This document shows positions 47,161-56,724 of a DNA stretch of 64,000 nucleotides, piece after piece (within the stretch, counting starts at the first letter, position 1; each line of letters begins with the position of its first letter). Origin of the DNA: Pseudoalteromonas espejiana DSM 9414. Lineage in GTDB: Bacteria > Pseudomonadota > Gammaproteobacteria > Enterobacterales > Alteromonadaceae. The position numbers and the translations under genes were made by a program. The notes under the pieces were generated by a model, which was not told where the DNA came from, searched no databases, and saw only the letters and a list, made by a program, of their open reading frames with translations. Location of the stretch: positions 2,925,001 to 2,989,000 of the forward strand of contig NZ_CP011028.1 in NCBI RefSeq assembly GCF_002221525.1. The letters are read 5' to 3'.

Positions 47161-47559
47161 ATGATGCGAATTATTGCCACAATAAGCATACTAACCACAT
47201 TAGCTGGATGCTCGTCTGGCGTGACCTTTCACACCAATATAGATAACGATGTTTTATCTCAAAAAGTCGGTGAACATGTGGCAAGAGGAGATCTTCAACA
47301 ATTTTATAGCGACCAAGAAGCACACGAAAGTGGCGCTACTCTTTTAGGAAGAGTAGAAGGTCAAATTTGTATGAGTCACGACCGCAATGTTGAAGGAACT
47401 ATTAGTGATAACCGCGCTAAATCTAACGCGATACATGAGTTAAAAAACAATGTAATTAATCGCGGTGCAAATGCATTTACTATTAATTCATGTAGTAAAA
47501 CAGCGACAAGCTATTGCCATGAAGCAATGCTTTGTAGTGGCCAAGCCTATAATTACTAA
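47161..47559 (+). CDS. RcsF-like outer-membrane lipoprotein
   Basis: A 132-residue lipoprotein with a signal peptide ending in lipobox LAGC (C17). The mature part has four cysteines (C70, C111, C119, C125) whose order and spacing closely resemble those of RcsF (74, 109, 118, 124), where they form two disulphides. The motif RGANAFTINSC and the end CSGQAYNY also match. RcsF senses envelope stress for the Rcs phosphorelay in enterics. No rcs genes are nearby, so its partner here is unknown. AAAGGA lies nine bases before the start. Confidence 0.75.
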   Translation: MMRIIATISILTTLAGCSSGVTFHTNIDNDVLSQKVGEHVARGDLQQFYSDQEAHESGATLLGRVEGQICMSHDRNVEGTISDNRAKSNAIHELKNNVINRGANAFTINSCSKTATSYCHEAMLCSGQAYNY

Positions 47560-47568
47560 CTGCCTACA

Positions 47569-47868
47569 TTAAATATTTAATGCAAAGCTAAGTAATACGC
47601 GCTTGCCCGACTCAATTTTAGTTACACTGTGCTCATACTTATCGGGTCTAAATAAATACACGCGGTTAAACCAATTAATAATGCATTTTGAGCATTTAAA
47701 TACCCCACCAGTTTTGGGTTTTACTAGTACAAAATTGAGCTTGTAGTAGCGCCCTTGTTGCACTGGGTCAATATGGTTCATCACGCTGTGGTTTGTAGGG
47801 TAAGTAACTAAATTTATTGAAAAGGCATTACTGCTAAATAAGGCTTTGTTTTTTACAGGTGCAATCAT
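47569..47868 (-). CDS. Small 2-oxoglutarate/Fe(II) dioxygenase-like protein
   Basis: A 99-residue protein that looks like the core half of a prolyl-hydroxylase-type 2OG-Fe(II) oxygenase. The HxD is H32-I-D34 in NHIDPVQQGRYYKLNFVL, then GGVFKC, then the distal His H80 in FRPDKYEHSVTKIESGKR with R90 for 2-oxoglutarate. All three iron ligands are present, but the protein is far shorter than usual family members (about 200). It may be a minimal enzyme or a fragment. GGAG precedes the start. It is convergent with the RcsF-like gene, nine bases apart. Confidence 0.72.
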   Translation of the reverse strand: MIAPVKNKALFSSNAFSINLVTYPTNHSVMNHIDPVQQGRYYKLNFVLVKPKTGGVFKCSKCIINWFNRVYLFRPDKYEHSVTKIESGKRVLLSFALNI

Positions 47869-47975
47869 ACTGGCTCCTTTGGGTTTACATGCAGCATTAT
47901 AGCATTTTGTAAATTACGAATGCTTGCGCCAAACAATATCAAAATACCATGACATATAGCCAAACAGCCTGAAAC

Positions 47976-48011
47976 AAAAAAGCCGAGCTTAATTAATAAG
48001 CTCGGCTTTTT
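47976..48011 (-). terminator. Terminator of gltX
   Basis: The stem AAAAGCCGAGCTTA/TAAGCTCGGCTTTT lies 18 bases past the gltX stop and has A and T runs on both sides. Confidence 0.92.
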
Positions 48012-48029
48012 ATAAAGTATGACTAAAGA

Positions 48030-49514
48030 TTATGCACTTGGGTATGTGCGGTACGCACGCTCAATATTTTTAGCCTGCTTTTTAGAAATACCTAAATGAG
48101 CAAGCGCTACACGTAAACGCGCACGTGATAGGTCAGAGCCCAAAATTTCCATTGCATCAAGCACTGAGGTAGATGAAGTTTTACCTGTGATTGCTACAAA
48201 TATTGGCTCTAAAAAGTCTTTAATTTTAAGCTCGTGGAATGTCGCTACTTCTTTTGCAATGGCAAAAATAGCTGGCTTTTCAAAGCTGCGTAAACCTTCT
48301 AATTGCCATACAAAAAATTGTAGCGCTTGGCGAATTACGTTTTCGTCAGCTTTGCCCGTAGTTAAAAGTGCTGGGTCGTAAGTTGGAATCCCCCCAACAA
48401 AGTGACCGGCTAAATCAACCATATCCGACAACGTATTAATACGCGTTTTAGCTTCTGGTAATACTTTAGCAAGCATGTCACCGTTAAACTTCCAATCAAC
48501 AAAGCGCTGCACAAGCTCTTCGTCGGTTAGGTTTTCGCGGATCCAAGTCCCGTTTAACCAGCTTAGCTTGTCTACGTCAAATACTGGGCCACCAAGCGAT
48601 ACACGCTTCATGTCGAAGTGTTCAATCATCTCGTTAAGGGTGAATTTTTCACGCTCATCAGGCATTGACCAACCCATACGACCTAAGTAGTTAAGCACGG
48701 CTTCTGGTAGGTAACCCATTTCTTTATAGTAATTAATAGAAGTTGGGTTTTTACGCTTAGAAAGCTTTGATTTATCTGGGTTACGCAATAATGGTAAATG
48801 GCCTAATACTGGCGCTTCCCAACCAAAATCTTCGTAAAGTTTTAATAGTTTAGGTGCTGAGTTTATCCACTCTTCACCACGGAAAATATGGCTAATTTGC
48901 ATGTGGTGATCATCTACCACGTTTGCTAAAAAGTACGTTGGGAAACCATCGGCTTTTAATAGCACTTGCATGTCTACGTTTTCCCACGGGATCTCAATTT
49001 CGTCGCGAAGGTAGTCGTTAAACTTAAAGGTGCCTTCGCTTGGTATTTTCATACGTATAACGTAAGGCTTACCAGCAGCTAGGTTTGCTTTAATTTCGTC
49101 TTCTGTGTGGTTTAAACCACGACCATCGTACTTAGGGCGCAAACCTTCGGCCATTTGCTCTTCGCGCATTTGGTCAAGCTCTTCGCTAGTTGCAAAACAG
49201 TAAAACGCTTTACCTTGCTCAACTAGCTGGTGCGCGTATTTTTTGTATAAATCGCTGCGCTCAGACTGACGGTACGGGCCAAAATCACCACCTACATCAG
49301 GACCATGATCCCACTCAAGGCCTAACCAACGCAGGCTATCCATAATAGCTTGCTCTGATTCTGGTGTGCTGCGCACTTGGTCGGTATCTTCAATACGAAG
49401 AACAAACTCGCCGCCTTGCTGTTTAGCAAAACAGTAGTTAAATAAAGCAATGTAAGCTGTGCCAAGATGCGGGTCACCTGTTGGTGACGGGGCAACACGA
49501 GTACGGATTGTCAT
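48030..49514 (-). CDS. gltX: Glutamyl-tRNA synthetase
   Basis: A 494-residue class I synthetase that charges tRNA-Glu. The HIGH-type motif is [19 protein letters not shown] near the N-terminus, and the KMSKS-type motif is KLSKRKNP near residue 245. The C-terminal alpha-helical anticodon-binding domain follows (from about 320). It is slightly longer than E. coli GltX (471). Single gene with its own terminator. Confidence 0.97.
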   Translation of the reverse strand: MTIRTRVAPSPTGDPHLGTAYIALFNYCFAKQQGGEFVLRIEDTDQVRSTPESEQAIMDSLRWLGLEWDHGPDVGGDFGPYRQSERSDLYKKYAHQLVEQGKAFYCFATSEELDQMREEQMAEGLRPKYDGRGLNHTEDEIKANLAAGKPYVIRMKIPSEGTFKFNDYLRDEIEIPWENVDMQVLLKADGFPTYFLANVVDDHHMQISHIFRGEEWINSAPKLLKLYEDFGWEAPVLGHLPLLRNPDKSKLSKRKNPTSINYYKEMGYLPEAVLNYLGRMGWSMPDEREKFTLNEMIEHFDMKRVSLGGPVFDVDKLSWLNGTWIRENLTDEELVQRFVDWKFNGDMLAKVLPEAKTRINTLSDMVDLAGHFVGGIPTYDPALLTTGKADENVIRQALQFFVWQLEGLRSFEKPAIFAIAKEVATFHELKIKDFLEPIFVAITGKTSSTSVLDAMEILGSDLSRARLRVALAHLGISKKQAKNIERAYRTYPSA

Positions 49515-49560
49515 GGTAATGTCTCTTTAAATAAGTGAGATAAAAATTATATGGTTACGT

Positions 49561-49920
49561 TTAAGCTGCTACTTTATTTAAGTAAGCAATAATATCGTTT
49601 GATTCGTATAGCCATTGTACTTGGCCATCTTTTTCAATACGTAGGCATGGCACTTTAATTTTGCCGCCTTGCTCTAACAACTCTTGACGATATTGCTGAT
49701 TATTTTTTGCATCACGCGTTTCTACTTTTAAGCCTTCGCGCTTAATAGCACGGCGTACTTTTACGCAAAACGGGCATGATTTAAATTGATAAAGTTTAAA
49801 TTGTGAGGTCTGCAGATCAAGCTTTGCTTGCTCGTCGCTTGCACGTTTTTTACTGCGAGGAGTAAATACAAAATTAAAGAATAAAATTATACAACCTAAA
49901 AACCAACGAACGAATTTCAT
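49561..49920 (-). CDS. Membrane-anchored glutaredoxin-like protein
   Basis: A 119-residue protein with an N-terminal hydrophobic segment (about 4-20), a basic linker, and a glutaredoxin domain (40-119). The dithiol active site is C49-P-F-C52 (KSCPFCVKV), the cis-Pro loop is KIKVPCLRI, and the glutathione-site end is ESNDIIAYL. It probably reduces disulphides or handles glutathione at the inner membrane. It lies 46 bases upstream of gltX on the same strand, so co-transcription is possible. Confidence 0.88.
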   Translation of the reverse strand: MKFVRWFLGCIILFFNFVFTPRSKKRASDEQAKLDLQTSQFKLYQFKSCPFCVKVRRAIKREGLKVETRDAKNNQQYRQELLEQGGKIKVPCLRIEKDGQVQWLYESNDIIAYLNKVAA

Positions 49921-49976
49921 GTTTTTTGCTCTGCCTACAACAATTTAAGGAGCCAGATTTTAGCACAAATTTACAA

Positions 49977-50951
49977 TCAAAAAAGCTCAATACTATTATC
50001 GGTTGTCACTTCTTCACTTACATCTAAATCGCTATAGGGCGTAACTTTATTGCGGCCTGTATTTTTAGAGTGGTATAACGCTAAATCCGCTTGATTAACA
50101 ATACTCGACACTGTGTCCATATTTTTTAATTCTAAAAAACCAATGCTAATGGTTAAGTGCCCAACTTGCGGAAACATGTATTGCGAAATATTAGTACGCA
50201 GTCTATCAAGGGCAATATTACACTCTTGCTCTGAATTAACCTGAAACAACACCGCAAACTCTTCACCACCGTATCTAAATACATAATCTTCTAGCCTAAA
50301 GTTATTTTTTAGTAATTGTGCAACAAGTAAAATAACTTCATCGCCAATTACGTGGCCAAAGTTGTCGTTCACGTTTTTAAAGTGGTCTATATCAATAATT
50401 GCTAAATACCAGTTTCGGGTATCTTTGCTATCGCTTCTAGGTTCTAAAAAACCGTTTCCAGAAACAATTTCCATCACTTTTTTATCAAAGGTCTGCCTGT
50501 TTAAAAGTTCAGTGAGAGGGTCTTGGCGAGATTTATATAATAATGAGAGGTGGTTAGCGTAAATATTTAAAATATGCACAGCTAACATGGTGACTCTGTC
50601 GGGTAGCTCTTCGTCAGTTTCTATTATAATTACGCCAATCACTTTGCCAAAATGATAAGCAGGAATGTAAGTTATAACCTTATCTGATTGTTTTGTAATA
50701 CGAACTTTGTTTTCATTTAATTTTTCTACTAGTCTCAACGATTCTTCAGCAGAGAGTTGTTCAAGTGTTGTGTTTTTATTTATAAGTTGCGCTGCAATCT
50801 GTGCGTCAAAGTGCTTATTAATGTAAATAGCAAAGTTTTTAACTTCTAAAAGGTCGTAAATTACTTGCACTAAAGATGTGTCTAGGTCGCTTTCTTCTTC
50901 TTGCTGAGTAAGACTAACTATCCATTCGTGTCCGCAATTATTCGCCTTCAT
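49977..50951 (-). CDS. Diguanylate cyclase with GAF-like sensor domain
   Basis: A 324-residue protein. Residues 15-150 form a GAF-like sensor (VQVIYDLLEVKNFAIYINKHFDAQ, VITYIPAYHFGKVIGVIIIETDEE). Residues 155-310 are GGDEF with the active YGGEEF and the RLED inhibitory site five residues before it. It is the third c-di-GMP-forming enzyme in this window, all of a similar soluble sensor-plus-GGDEF plan. Single gene between the glutaredoxin and proB genes. Confidence 0.92.
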   Translation of the reverse strand: MKANNCGHEWIVSLTQQEEESDLDTSLVQVIYDLLEVKNFAIYINKHFDAQIAAQLINKNTTLEQLSAEESLRLVEKLNENKVRITKQSDKVITYIPAYHFGKVIGVIIIETDEELPDRVTMLAVHILNIYANHLSLLYKSRQDPLTELLNRQTFDKKVMEIVSGNGFLEPRSDSKDTRNWYLAIIDIDHFKNVNDNFGHVIGDEVILLVAQLLKNNFRLEDYVFRYGGEEFAVLFQVNSEQECNIALDRLRTNISQYMFPQVGHLTISIGFLELKNMDTVSSIVNQADLALYHSKNTGRNKVTPYSDLDVSEEVTTDNSIELF

Positions 50952-51048
50952 TATTTTGCCTAAACTGTTTTAACTTCAATCAGTTTAGACAAAATCGTCA
51001 ATTTTACTAAATAATTAACCAATACTTTTTAACTATTCAAAAATAACT

Positions 51049-52152
51049 TCAAAGTAGCACTAAGTCATCGCGATGTAATACTACGGCACCACTATCAAAA
51101 TCGAGCAACTCACCTATTTGATTAGAATGCGCGCCTTTAATTTTATTTACTTCAACGCTGCTAAAGCGTGTTAAGCCACGTGCAATAACTTGGTTGTTAG
51201 TATCAATTAAGTCTATTAAATCACCGCGTTCAAAGCGGCCAAACGCATTTGTAACCCCCTTTGAGAGCAAACTTGCGCCTTTGTTTTGCAGTGCAGCAAT
51301 AGCACCTGTATCTATTACTATTTGGCCTGTGCTTTTAGGCCCTGCCATTAGCCATTTTTTTCGGCCATCTTTTGGCGCAGTCAGCTTTAAAAAACGCGTA
51401 CCAGGTAATTGCTCACTCATGCATTTTAAAATAACGTTGTTTCCAGCGCCTTTGGCAATAATAACCTCAACCCCTGCACGCCTTGCTATGTCGGCGGCTT
51501 GGAGTTTTGTGGCCATACCGCCTGTGCCTAAGTTTGTCCCGCTGCCACCAGCAAGCTGACGTAGCTCATCGTTTATATGGGTTACTTCATCAATTAGCTT
51601 TGCATCGGCATTGGTGCGAGGGTCGCTTGTAAATAAGCCTTCTTGGTCGGTAAGTAGTAATAACTTATTGGCATTAGCTAAAATGGCTACAAGGGCCGAT
51701 AAATTATCGTTATCGCCCACTTTAATTTCGCTTGTAGCGACTGCATCGTTTTCGTTAATAATAGGCACAACGTCGTGGCTTATTAATGCATTAAGTGTAT
51801 CGCGTGCGTTTAAATAGCGCTCTCGGTCATCTACATCTGCTCGGGTTAGTAACATTTGCCCTACGTTAATACCATATAAAGCAAATAAGCTTTGCCAAAT
51901 ATGGATAAGTTGGCCTTGCCCTACCGCTGCTAGCATTTGTTTATCTATTAGGCTTCGGCCACAGGGTTTAATAAGTTGCTCGCGCCCAGCAGCAACAGCG
52001 CCACTGGAGACTAATATAACTTGATGGCCTTGCTTTTTAAGCTCGCTACATTGGCGAACCAGTTCAACCATATGGGCTTTATCTAATTTGTCGGTGCCGC
52101 CCGTTAGTACGCTTGTACCAAGCTTTACAACTATTACCTGTTCCCTTTGCAT
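51049..52152 (-). CDS. proB: Glutamate 5-kinase
   Basis: A 367-residue enzyme, the same length as E. coli ProB, phosphorylating glutamate for proline synthesis. The amino-acid-kinase domain has [43 protein letters not shown] and [17 protein letters not shown]-terminal PUA domain (about 275-367) follows. Proline feedback inhibition is expected. proA is not next to it in this window. It is divergent from the EamA transporter gene. Confidence 0.97.
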   Translation of the reverse strand: MQREQVIVVKLGTSVLTGGTDKLDKAHMVELVRQCSELKKQGHQVILVSSGAVAAGREQLIKPCGRSLIDKQMLAAVGQGQLIHIWQSLFALYGINVGQMLLTRADVDDRERYLNARDTLNALISHDVVPIINENDAVATSEIKVGDNDNLSALVAILANANKLLLLTDQEGLFTSDPRTNADAKLIDEVTHINDELRQLAGGSGTNLGTGGMATKLQAADIARRAGVEVIIAKGAGNNVILKCMSEQLPGTRFLKLTAPKDGRKKWLMAGPKSTGQIVIDTGAIAALQNKGASLLSKGVTNAFGRFERGDLIDLIDTNNQVIARGLTRFSSVEVNKIKGAHSNQIGELLDFDSGAVVLHRDDLVLL

Positions 52153-52268
52153 TATTTTTTACTATTAAAATTTTAGATAATTTAACTTATACCAGCTCGG
52201 TATTTTTGAACAAGTTAAAATTATTCATGCTAGGATCGCATTATATTTTATTGTTTAAATTACCCGCT

Positions 52269-53228
52269 ATGCCCGCCAGTTTATGTTTAATTATTGCCAC
52301 CTTTTTATGGGGCAGCTCTTTTATTGCACTTAAATATGCTATTGCAGTGTACGACCCTGCCTTAGTGATATTTTTACGCATGCTTACCACGTTAGTTTTA
52401 TCGTTATGCTTGTGGCGTTACGTTATTCGGTTTGAATATTTAAAAGGTGACTGGAAGTACTTATTAGGAATGTCGCTTGCTGAGCCTTGCTTGTACTTTT
52501 TGTTTGAAGGCCATGCGATGGAGTACACCTCAGCCTCGCAGGCCGGTGTTATTGTGTCGTGCTTGCCAATCATAGTGGCGTTACTGGCGTTTTTTATGCT
52601 TAAAGAGTACATAAGCAAAGCCATTGTTGTCGGTTTTACGTTATGTATTGGCGGCAGCATTTTACTTACTTTACTTTCACCTAATACCGACCAAGCGCCT
52701 AACCCATTACTGGGTAATTTTTTAGAGCTCATGGCAATGGTGTGCGCAGCATTTTACACAATAAGTATTAAGCATTTAGCAAACCGCTATTCGCCACTTA
52801 CTTTAATTGCTTTGCAAGGTATTAGCGGAAGCTTGTTTTTTGCGCCCTTTTTGTTTTTTATCGACCTACCAAGCGAAAATCAACACGATTTAACCGCGCT
52901 TATGAGTATTTTATATTTAGGCTCATGCGTCACCCTTGGTGGCTACGGCATGTATAACTACGCCATTGGTAAAGTATCGGTGCTAACCGCAGCGGCGTAT
53001 TCTAATTTAATCCCAATATTTACACTTATTTTATCAGCTATTATTTTGGGTGAAGTTCTCGATGTGTGGCAATGGGTTAGCATATTTGTCGTGTTTGCGG
53101 GGGTAATGATAAGCCAGCGCCATCAAGAATTAGTGGTTGATATACCGCTTAATGATGCAGAGTCAACTAGCTCAGCTGAAACCAATAGCCTTAAATCAGT
53201 CCCTGCAGCAAGCGAGTCAAAAGGGTAA
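52269..53228 (+). CDS. EamA/DMT-family transporter
   Basis: A 319-residue permease with ten hydrophobic helices in two EamA repeats (the first starts LCLIIATFLWGSSFIALKYAI, the second near residue 150, NFLELMAMVCAAFYTISIKHLA). The family exports amino acids or metabolites; the substrate is unknown. The frame is open upstream into proB, so the start is uncertain: ATG 52269 gives the usual short N-terminus, ATG 52227 is the alternative, and neither has a clear ribosome-binding site. Its last 106 bases overlap the sortase gene tail to tail, giving it a hydrophilic C-terminal tail. Confidence 0.88.
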   Translation: MPASLCLIIATFLWGSSFIALKYAIAVYDPALVIFLRMLTTLVLSLCLWRYVIRFEYLKGDWKYLLGMSLAEPCLYFLFEGHAMEYTSASQAGVIVSCLPIIVALLAFFMLKEYISKAIVVGFTLCIGGSILLTLLSPNTDQAPNPLLGNFLELMAMVCAAFYTISIKHLANRYSPLTLIALQGISGSLFFAPFLFFIDLPSENQHDLTALMSILYLGSCVTLGGYGMYNYAIGKVSVLTAAAYSNLIPIFTLILSAIILGEVLDVWQWVSIFVVFAGVMISQRHQELVVDIPLNDAESTSSAETNSLKSVPAASESKG

Positions 53229-53728
53229 CAAGTAAGTAAATAAAGCCCAGGTGTTTGTAAAAACTCATGTTGGGATTGATGAATAATCTCAATCCCCGTT
53301 ACTTTATAAGTTTGTACCTCTGCGCTTTGCAATTGCAAAGTGAACGTCTCCCCCACTTTAGCGTTTTGTAAAAATGCAAAGTGGGTATCGTTATGCCCAG
53401 CTATTAATGCGCCCTTTTGATTACCGTACGCTTTACCACCAAGCTCCCCTGCGGGTAAAAATTGGCTTGGGGCAAATGCCAAATTGCGTCCGCTTGCCCC
53501 CGCCAACACAGTTAGCGTTTTATTATGCTTAGGCCAATTAAGCTGCGCAGTTACATAGCTGTCGGCGTAAAACCAAGGTTTTACTTTAGCGCTTGGGGAC
53601 ATTAGTGCTTGTTGCCATGCTTGCTCAATTAATACTTGAGCAAGCCATGCCTTTGCTTGCATATAAACACCATGACCAAATAATCCAAGCCCAGCAATTA
53701 ATAAACCTGCGCTTAGCCACTTTTTCAT
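53123..53728 (-). CDS. Class GN (marine proteobacterial) sortase
   Basis: A 201-residue sortase of the type found with the proteobacterial dedicated sortase system. An N-terminal membrane helix (about 5-25) anchors it in the inner membrane facing the periplasm. The catalytic triad is visible: His112 in IAGHNDTHF, Cys167 in LLTCYPF and Arg180 in TDLRLLV. Its start overlaps the stop of the VIT/vWA gene by four bases (ATGA), so target and enzyme are translated together. Its 3' end overlaps the EamA gene by 106 bases. Confidence 0.94.
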   Translation of the reverse strand: MKKWLSAGLLIAGLGLFGHGVYMQAKAWLAQVLIEQAWQQALMSPSAKVKPWFYADSYVTAQLNWPKHNKTLTVLAGASGRNLAFAPSQFLPAGELGGKAYGNQKGALIAGHNDTHFAFLQNAKVGETFTLQLQSAEVQTYKVTGIEIIHQSQHEFLQTPGLYLLTCYPFDSLAAGTDLRLLVSAELVDSASLSGISTTNS

Positions 53729-55746
53729 TTATGTTCCCAACTTAATTTAAACCCTCGGTTTATTTTAAGCGCGCCACAGCCAAGCAATAAAATACAGCCG
53801 AGTAATATATGTAACCTACTTTGCCCATCGGTTTGTGGTAAGCGCATAGCAAGCCCTTGTGGCGCTGCGTTTTTAGCTAGTGCTGTTTGCTTTGCTACGT
53901 CTTTAATTTGAGTGTGTTCAATGGCTATAAAAGCAGTAAACGGGCTCAGTAATTGGTGGGCGAGAGCTAGGTTTTGTACTTCGTTTTTTACTTCGTTTTG
54001 CTCATTGTATAACAGTAGCGACTTGATTTTTTGACGCGCCCATAACTTATCAATCCCTTTTGCGTTTGCACTATTTTGTGCACTTAATTTAATACTTAAT
54101 GGACCTTGTGCGGTTTGCCCAGTAAGTACCACATTGTTTGTGTTATCAAGCTTTATAGCCACCATAATTGGTTCACCAAAGTATAAATCGGGTAAGGGCG
54201 ATGGCCAAAAATCTAAGCTGTTAGTGCTTTCATCACTTAGTGCTAAATTAGTAATCGCTGGGTGGGCAAGCTTATCAAATAGCAGCTGCATTTTAGGCTG
54301 CACCTCATTTGTGCTGCCAGTAAAAGTAAATGATCCTTTGCCTATATCAGCGGCGCGGCGCATAAAAAAGCTATTGGGTGCACTACCAATGCCTACAGTA
54401 AATAAACGGCTATCGCCTAATTTACGCTGAATGTTTTTAAATAAAGCATCTTCGTTACTTACGCTGCCATCGGTTAAAAATACGACTTGGCGTACAAAGC
54501 CTTCAAAGCTGCCGCCATCAAGTACTGCATTAAGCGCACCTTGTATTTCAGTGCCGCCGTCGGCCTCTAGGCTATAAATAAATCGCTCTGCACGGCGTAA
54601 ATTAAAATCGCTGGCAATAAGAGGTTTATCACTCATTGGGGTAACGTGATTATCAAAGCCAATAATATTAAAACTGTCGTCGCTATCAAGTAATGAAAGC
54701 GCATAAAATAAGGCCTTTTTAGCTTGCTCCATTGATTGCCCATGCATAGAGCCTGATGTATCTACAACAAATACCATTTCGCGAGGAAGGCACTGCGTTT
54801 GCACAAAGTGATCCCCCGGCGGCATTAGCATAGCAAGCCCGTATCGGTCGCCATTTTCAAACTTCTGAGTAAAAAATGCCGCCTGAGCGCTTTCTTTTTG
54901 AAGCGGTTTAAACTCAAGTACAAAGTCGCGGTTTATGGCATTTTTCTCATTTAATGCAATAGTATATTGGCCAAATGCAGGGTTATTAATATCTACGTTA
55001 TGAAATTTAGAGTTTATATCCACCAGCTCTAAACCTACGTCTATATCAATGTTTAGGCTAAATTTGCTATTAGGTGCATCGCCGTGGCTTTGCGCCGCGC
55101 TTTGCACGCTGTAAACAGGGCTTAACCAGCCGCTTGGTGCGGTGTTTACGGGAGTTTGGTTTTGCTCATTAAACTCAACTTCACCACTAATCGCGTGATA
55201 ACGTGGCGTAATAGTCGTAGGAAAACGAATCGCAAATGTACCGCTGCTGTAATCAATTATTTCTTGATACTCAAGCTCTATAATTACCTGCTCGCCAGGG
55301 CCAATATTAGCTACGTTGGTAATAAACATATTAGCGCGTTGCTGTCGTACGAGTGCCGTTTGCTTACCTGCTTTTTTAGCTGCTTGGTATTTTTTTTCAG
55401 CCTCTACTTTTTTATCAATTTGGCCTTTAATGACTCTCTCACCTATACGCATAGTCATAGCGTGCACGGCACTCTCATCAGGCAACGGAAAAACGTAGCG
55501 CGCATTAACCGCAAACGGGTTTTCGTTTTGATACGTTTGCTTAACTACCACATGGTTAATTAAGCCTGTTAAGGTCATATTAGCGTCGCTTTTTAAAATA
55601 ATGGCTGGCGCTACAGGTGCGCCGCCACTGTCAAAAAGTTCAAGCTTGGGGGATTGTGCATGGCTATTAAAACTTACCAGCAGCACACTCACTAAGAAAA
55701 TAAAAATGCTTACTTTAGTAAGCATTTTGGTTGGGTTACTCAACAT
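53725..55746 (-). CDS. Sortase target protein with VIT and von Willebrand A domains
   Basis: A 673-residue exported protein. The signal peptide is at about 11-31 (LTKVSIFIFLVSVLLVSFNSHA). The VIT domain spans about 45-165, and the vWA domain near 305-490 has the metal-site motif DTSGSMHGQS. The C-terminal sorting signal is LPQTDG (636-641), then a hydrophobic helix and a basic tail (KINRGFKLSWEHK). It is the presumed single substrate of the adjacent sortase. I start at the ATG at 55746, seven bases after GGAG; the frame is open 23 codons further up. Confidence 0.92.
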   Translation of the reverse strand: MLSNPTKMLTKVSIFIFLVSVLLVSFNSHAQSPKLELFDSGGAPVAPAIILKSDANMTLTGLINHVVVKQTYQNENPFAVNARYVFPLPDESAVHAMTMRIGERVIKGQIDKKVEAEKKYQAAKKAGKQTALVRQQRANMFITNVANIGPGEQVIIELEYQEIIDYSSGTFAIRFPTTITPRYHAISGEVEFNEQNQTPVNTAPSGWLSPVYSVQSAAQSHGDAPNSKFSLNIDIDVGLELVDINSKFHNVDINNPAFGQYTIALNEKNAINRDFVLEFKPLQKESAQAAFFTQKFENGDRYGLAMLMPPGDHFVQTQCLPREMVFVVDTSGSMHGQSMEQAKKALFYALSLLDSDDSFNIIGFDNHVTPMSDKPLIASDFNLRRAERFIYSLEADGGTEIQGALNAVLDGGSFEGFVRQVVFLTDGSVSNEDALFKNIQRKLGDSRLFTVGIGSAPNSFFMRRAADIGKGSFTFTGSTNEVQPKMQLLFDKLAHPAITNLALSDESTNSLDFWPSPLPDLYFGEPIMVAIKLDNTNNVVLTGQTAQGPLSIKLSAQNSANAKGIDKLWARQKIKSLLLYNEQNEVKNEVQNLALAHQLLSPFTAFIAIEHTQIKDVAKQTALAKNAAPQGLAMRLPQTDGQSRLHILLGCILLLGCGALKINRGFKLSWEHK

Positions 55747-55792
55747 AAAATCACTCCATCGAACGCTTAGCTTTACATAAATTCGGTTTGAT

Positions 55793-56524
55793 TTAGTTAC
55801 TCGCCGTTTGGCCATTTACCGGATTTATTGCGCGAGTGGTAAGCGTTACGCGTCTATCAAAAAAGTTGTCTTCAACTGTGTTGCTACGAGCTAATGTTTG
55901 CTGCTCGCCAAATGCTTGCGTGCTTAAACGTTTATGGCTAACACCGTGCTTTATTAAGTAACTTTGCACTGCATTTACACGCGCTTTAGACAATAATAAG
56001 TTGGCTTGCTCGTCGCCACGTTGATCAGCAAAGCCACTTAAATCAAGCGCCAGTTGTGGCTGGTTATTTAAAAGTGTCACTAATTGGTCAAGCTGCTGCG
56101 CAAAATGCGGCGCTATAACACTTGAACCCGTTTTAAATTGCACTGTCATGGCAAGTAGGTTTTTTATTTGTGCTTGGGTTAATTGCTCATTTTGATTGGC
56201 AAGTACTTCTAACTGTTGCTCAAGCTTATTGTTGTGGTTAAGCACGTACATGTAGTCGCTGGTTTTTTCCTGCATGAGTGTAATTGCTTGTTGCTGCTGG
56301 GCTATTTTGTCATCGGCTACTTTAGAGTCTCCAATTAAGCCCCCTGCAAATGCGCCAATAAATGCCCCAATAGGCCCGCCAACTACACCGCCAATAATAG
56401 CGCCCGCTCCTAAACCAATGGCGGTTTCTTTATGTGCCTCTTTAGAAGGCGTGTGAGCAGTTGATGCAAATGCAGGTGAACAAACACTGGCTACTAGCGT
56501 TAATGCGATTAATGTCTTCTTCAT
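55793..56524 (-). CDS. pdsO: Sortase-system OmpA-family protein PdsO
   Basis: A 243-residue envelope protein. The signal peptide (about 1-20) is followed by a glycine-zipper membrane segment (GLGAGAIIGGVVGGPIGAFIGAFAGG, about 37-65), a coiled coil (70-120) and an OmpA-like domain (125-235, with SGFADQRGDEQANLLLSKARVNAVQSYL). The glycine zipper plus OmpA plan and its place beside the sortase genes identify it as PdsO. It begins the minus-strand pdsO-target-sortase unit and is divergent from pdsR. Confidence 0.9.
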   Translation of the reverse strand: MKKTLIALTLVASVCSPAFASTAHTPSKEAHKETAIGLGAGAIIGGVVGGPIGAFIGAFAGGLIGDSKVADDKIAQQQQAITLMQEKTSDYMYVLNHNNKLEQQLEVLANQNEQLTQAQIKNLLAMTVQFKTGSSVIAPHFAQQLDQLVTLLNNQPQLALDLSGFADQRGDEQANLLLSKARVNAVQSYLIKHGVSHKRLSTQAFGEQQTLARSNTVEDNFFDRRVTLTTRAINPVNGQTASN

Positions 56525-56593
56525 GGTAGGCCTCTTAAACTTGTTTTAATTTGTGATGTTTTGTTTTGATGACTCTATTAAAACAGCCGCAAG

Positions 56594-56653
56594 TGGCAAC
56601 AAAGGGGAGCAAAAATGGCAAACCGCTGAGCAATTGTGGCAAAAAAATGGCAA
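56594..56653. promoter_or_regulatory. Four helically phased TGGCAA repeats between pdsO and pdsR
   Basis: TGGCAA occurs at 56594, 56616, 56637 and 56648, all in the same orientation, each followed or preceded by A-rich sequence (RTGGCAAM). Start-to-start distances are 22, 21 and 11 bases, close to whole helical turns, as in binding sites of OmpR/PhoB-type regulators. They lie in the divergent promoter region and are candidate PdsR sites (inference). Confidence 0.55.
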
Positions 56654-56724
56654 TTGCCTTTTTAACCGTACACAGCTTAAAAACTTCGATATAGTGCGTT
56701 TTATAATAAATAGGGGTGTTTAAA

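Noticed and set aside
53725..55815. Complement-strand frames inside the VIT/vWA gene
   Set aside because: They are shadows of a strong coding sequence with recognisable domains and have no homologous look.
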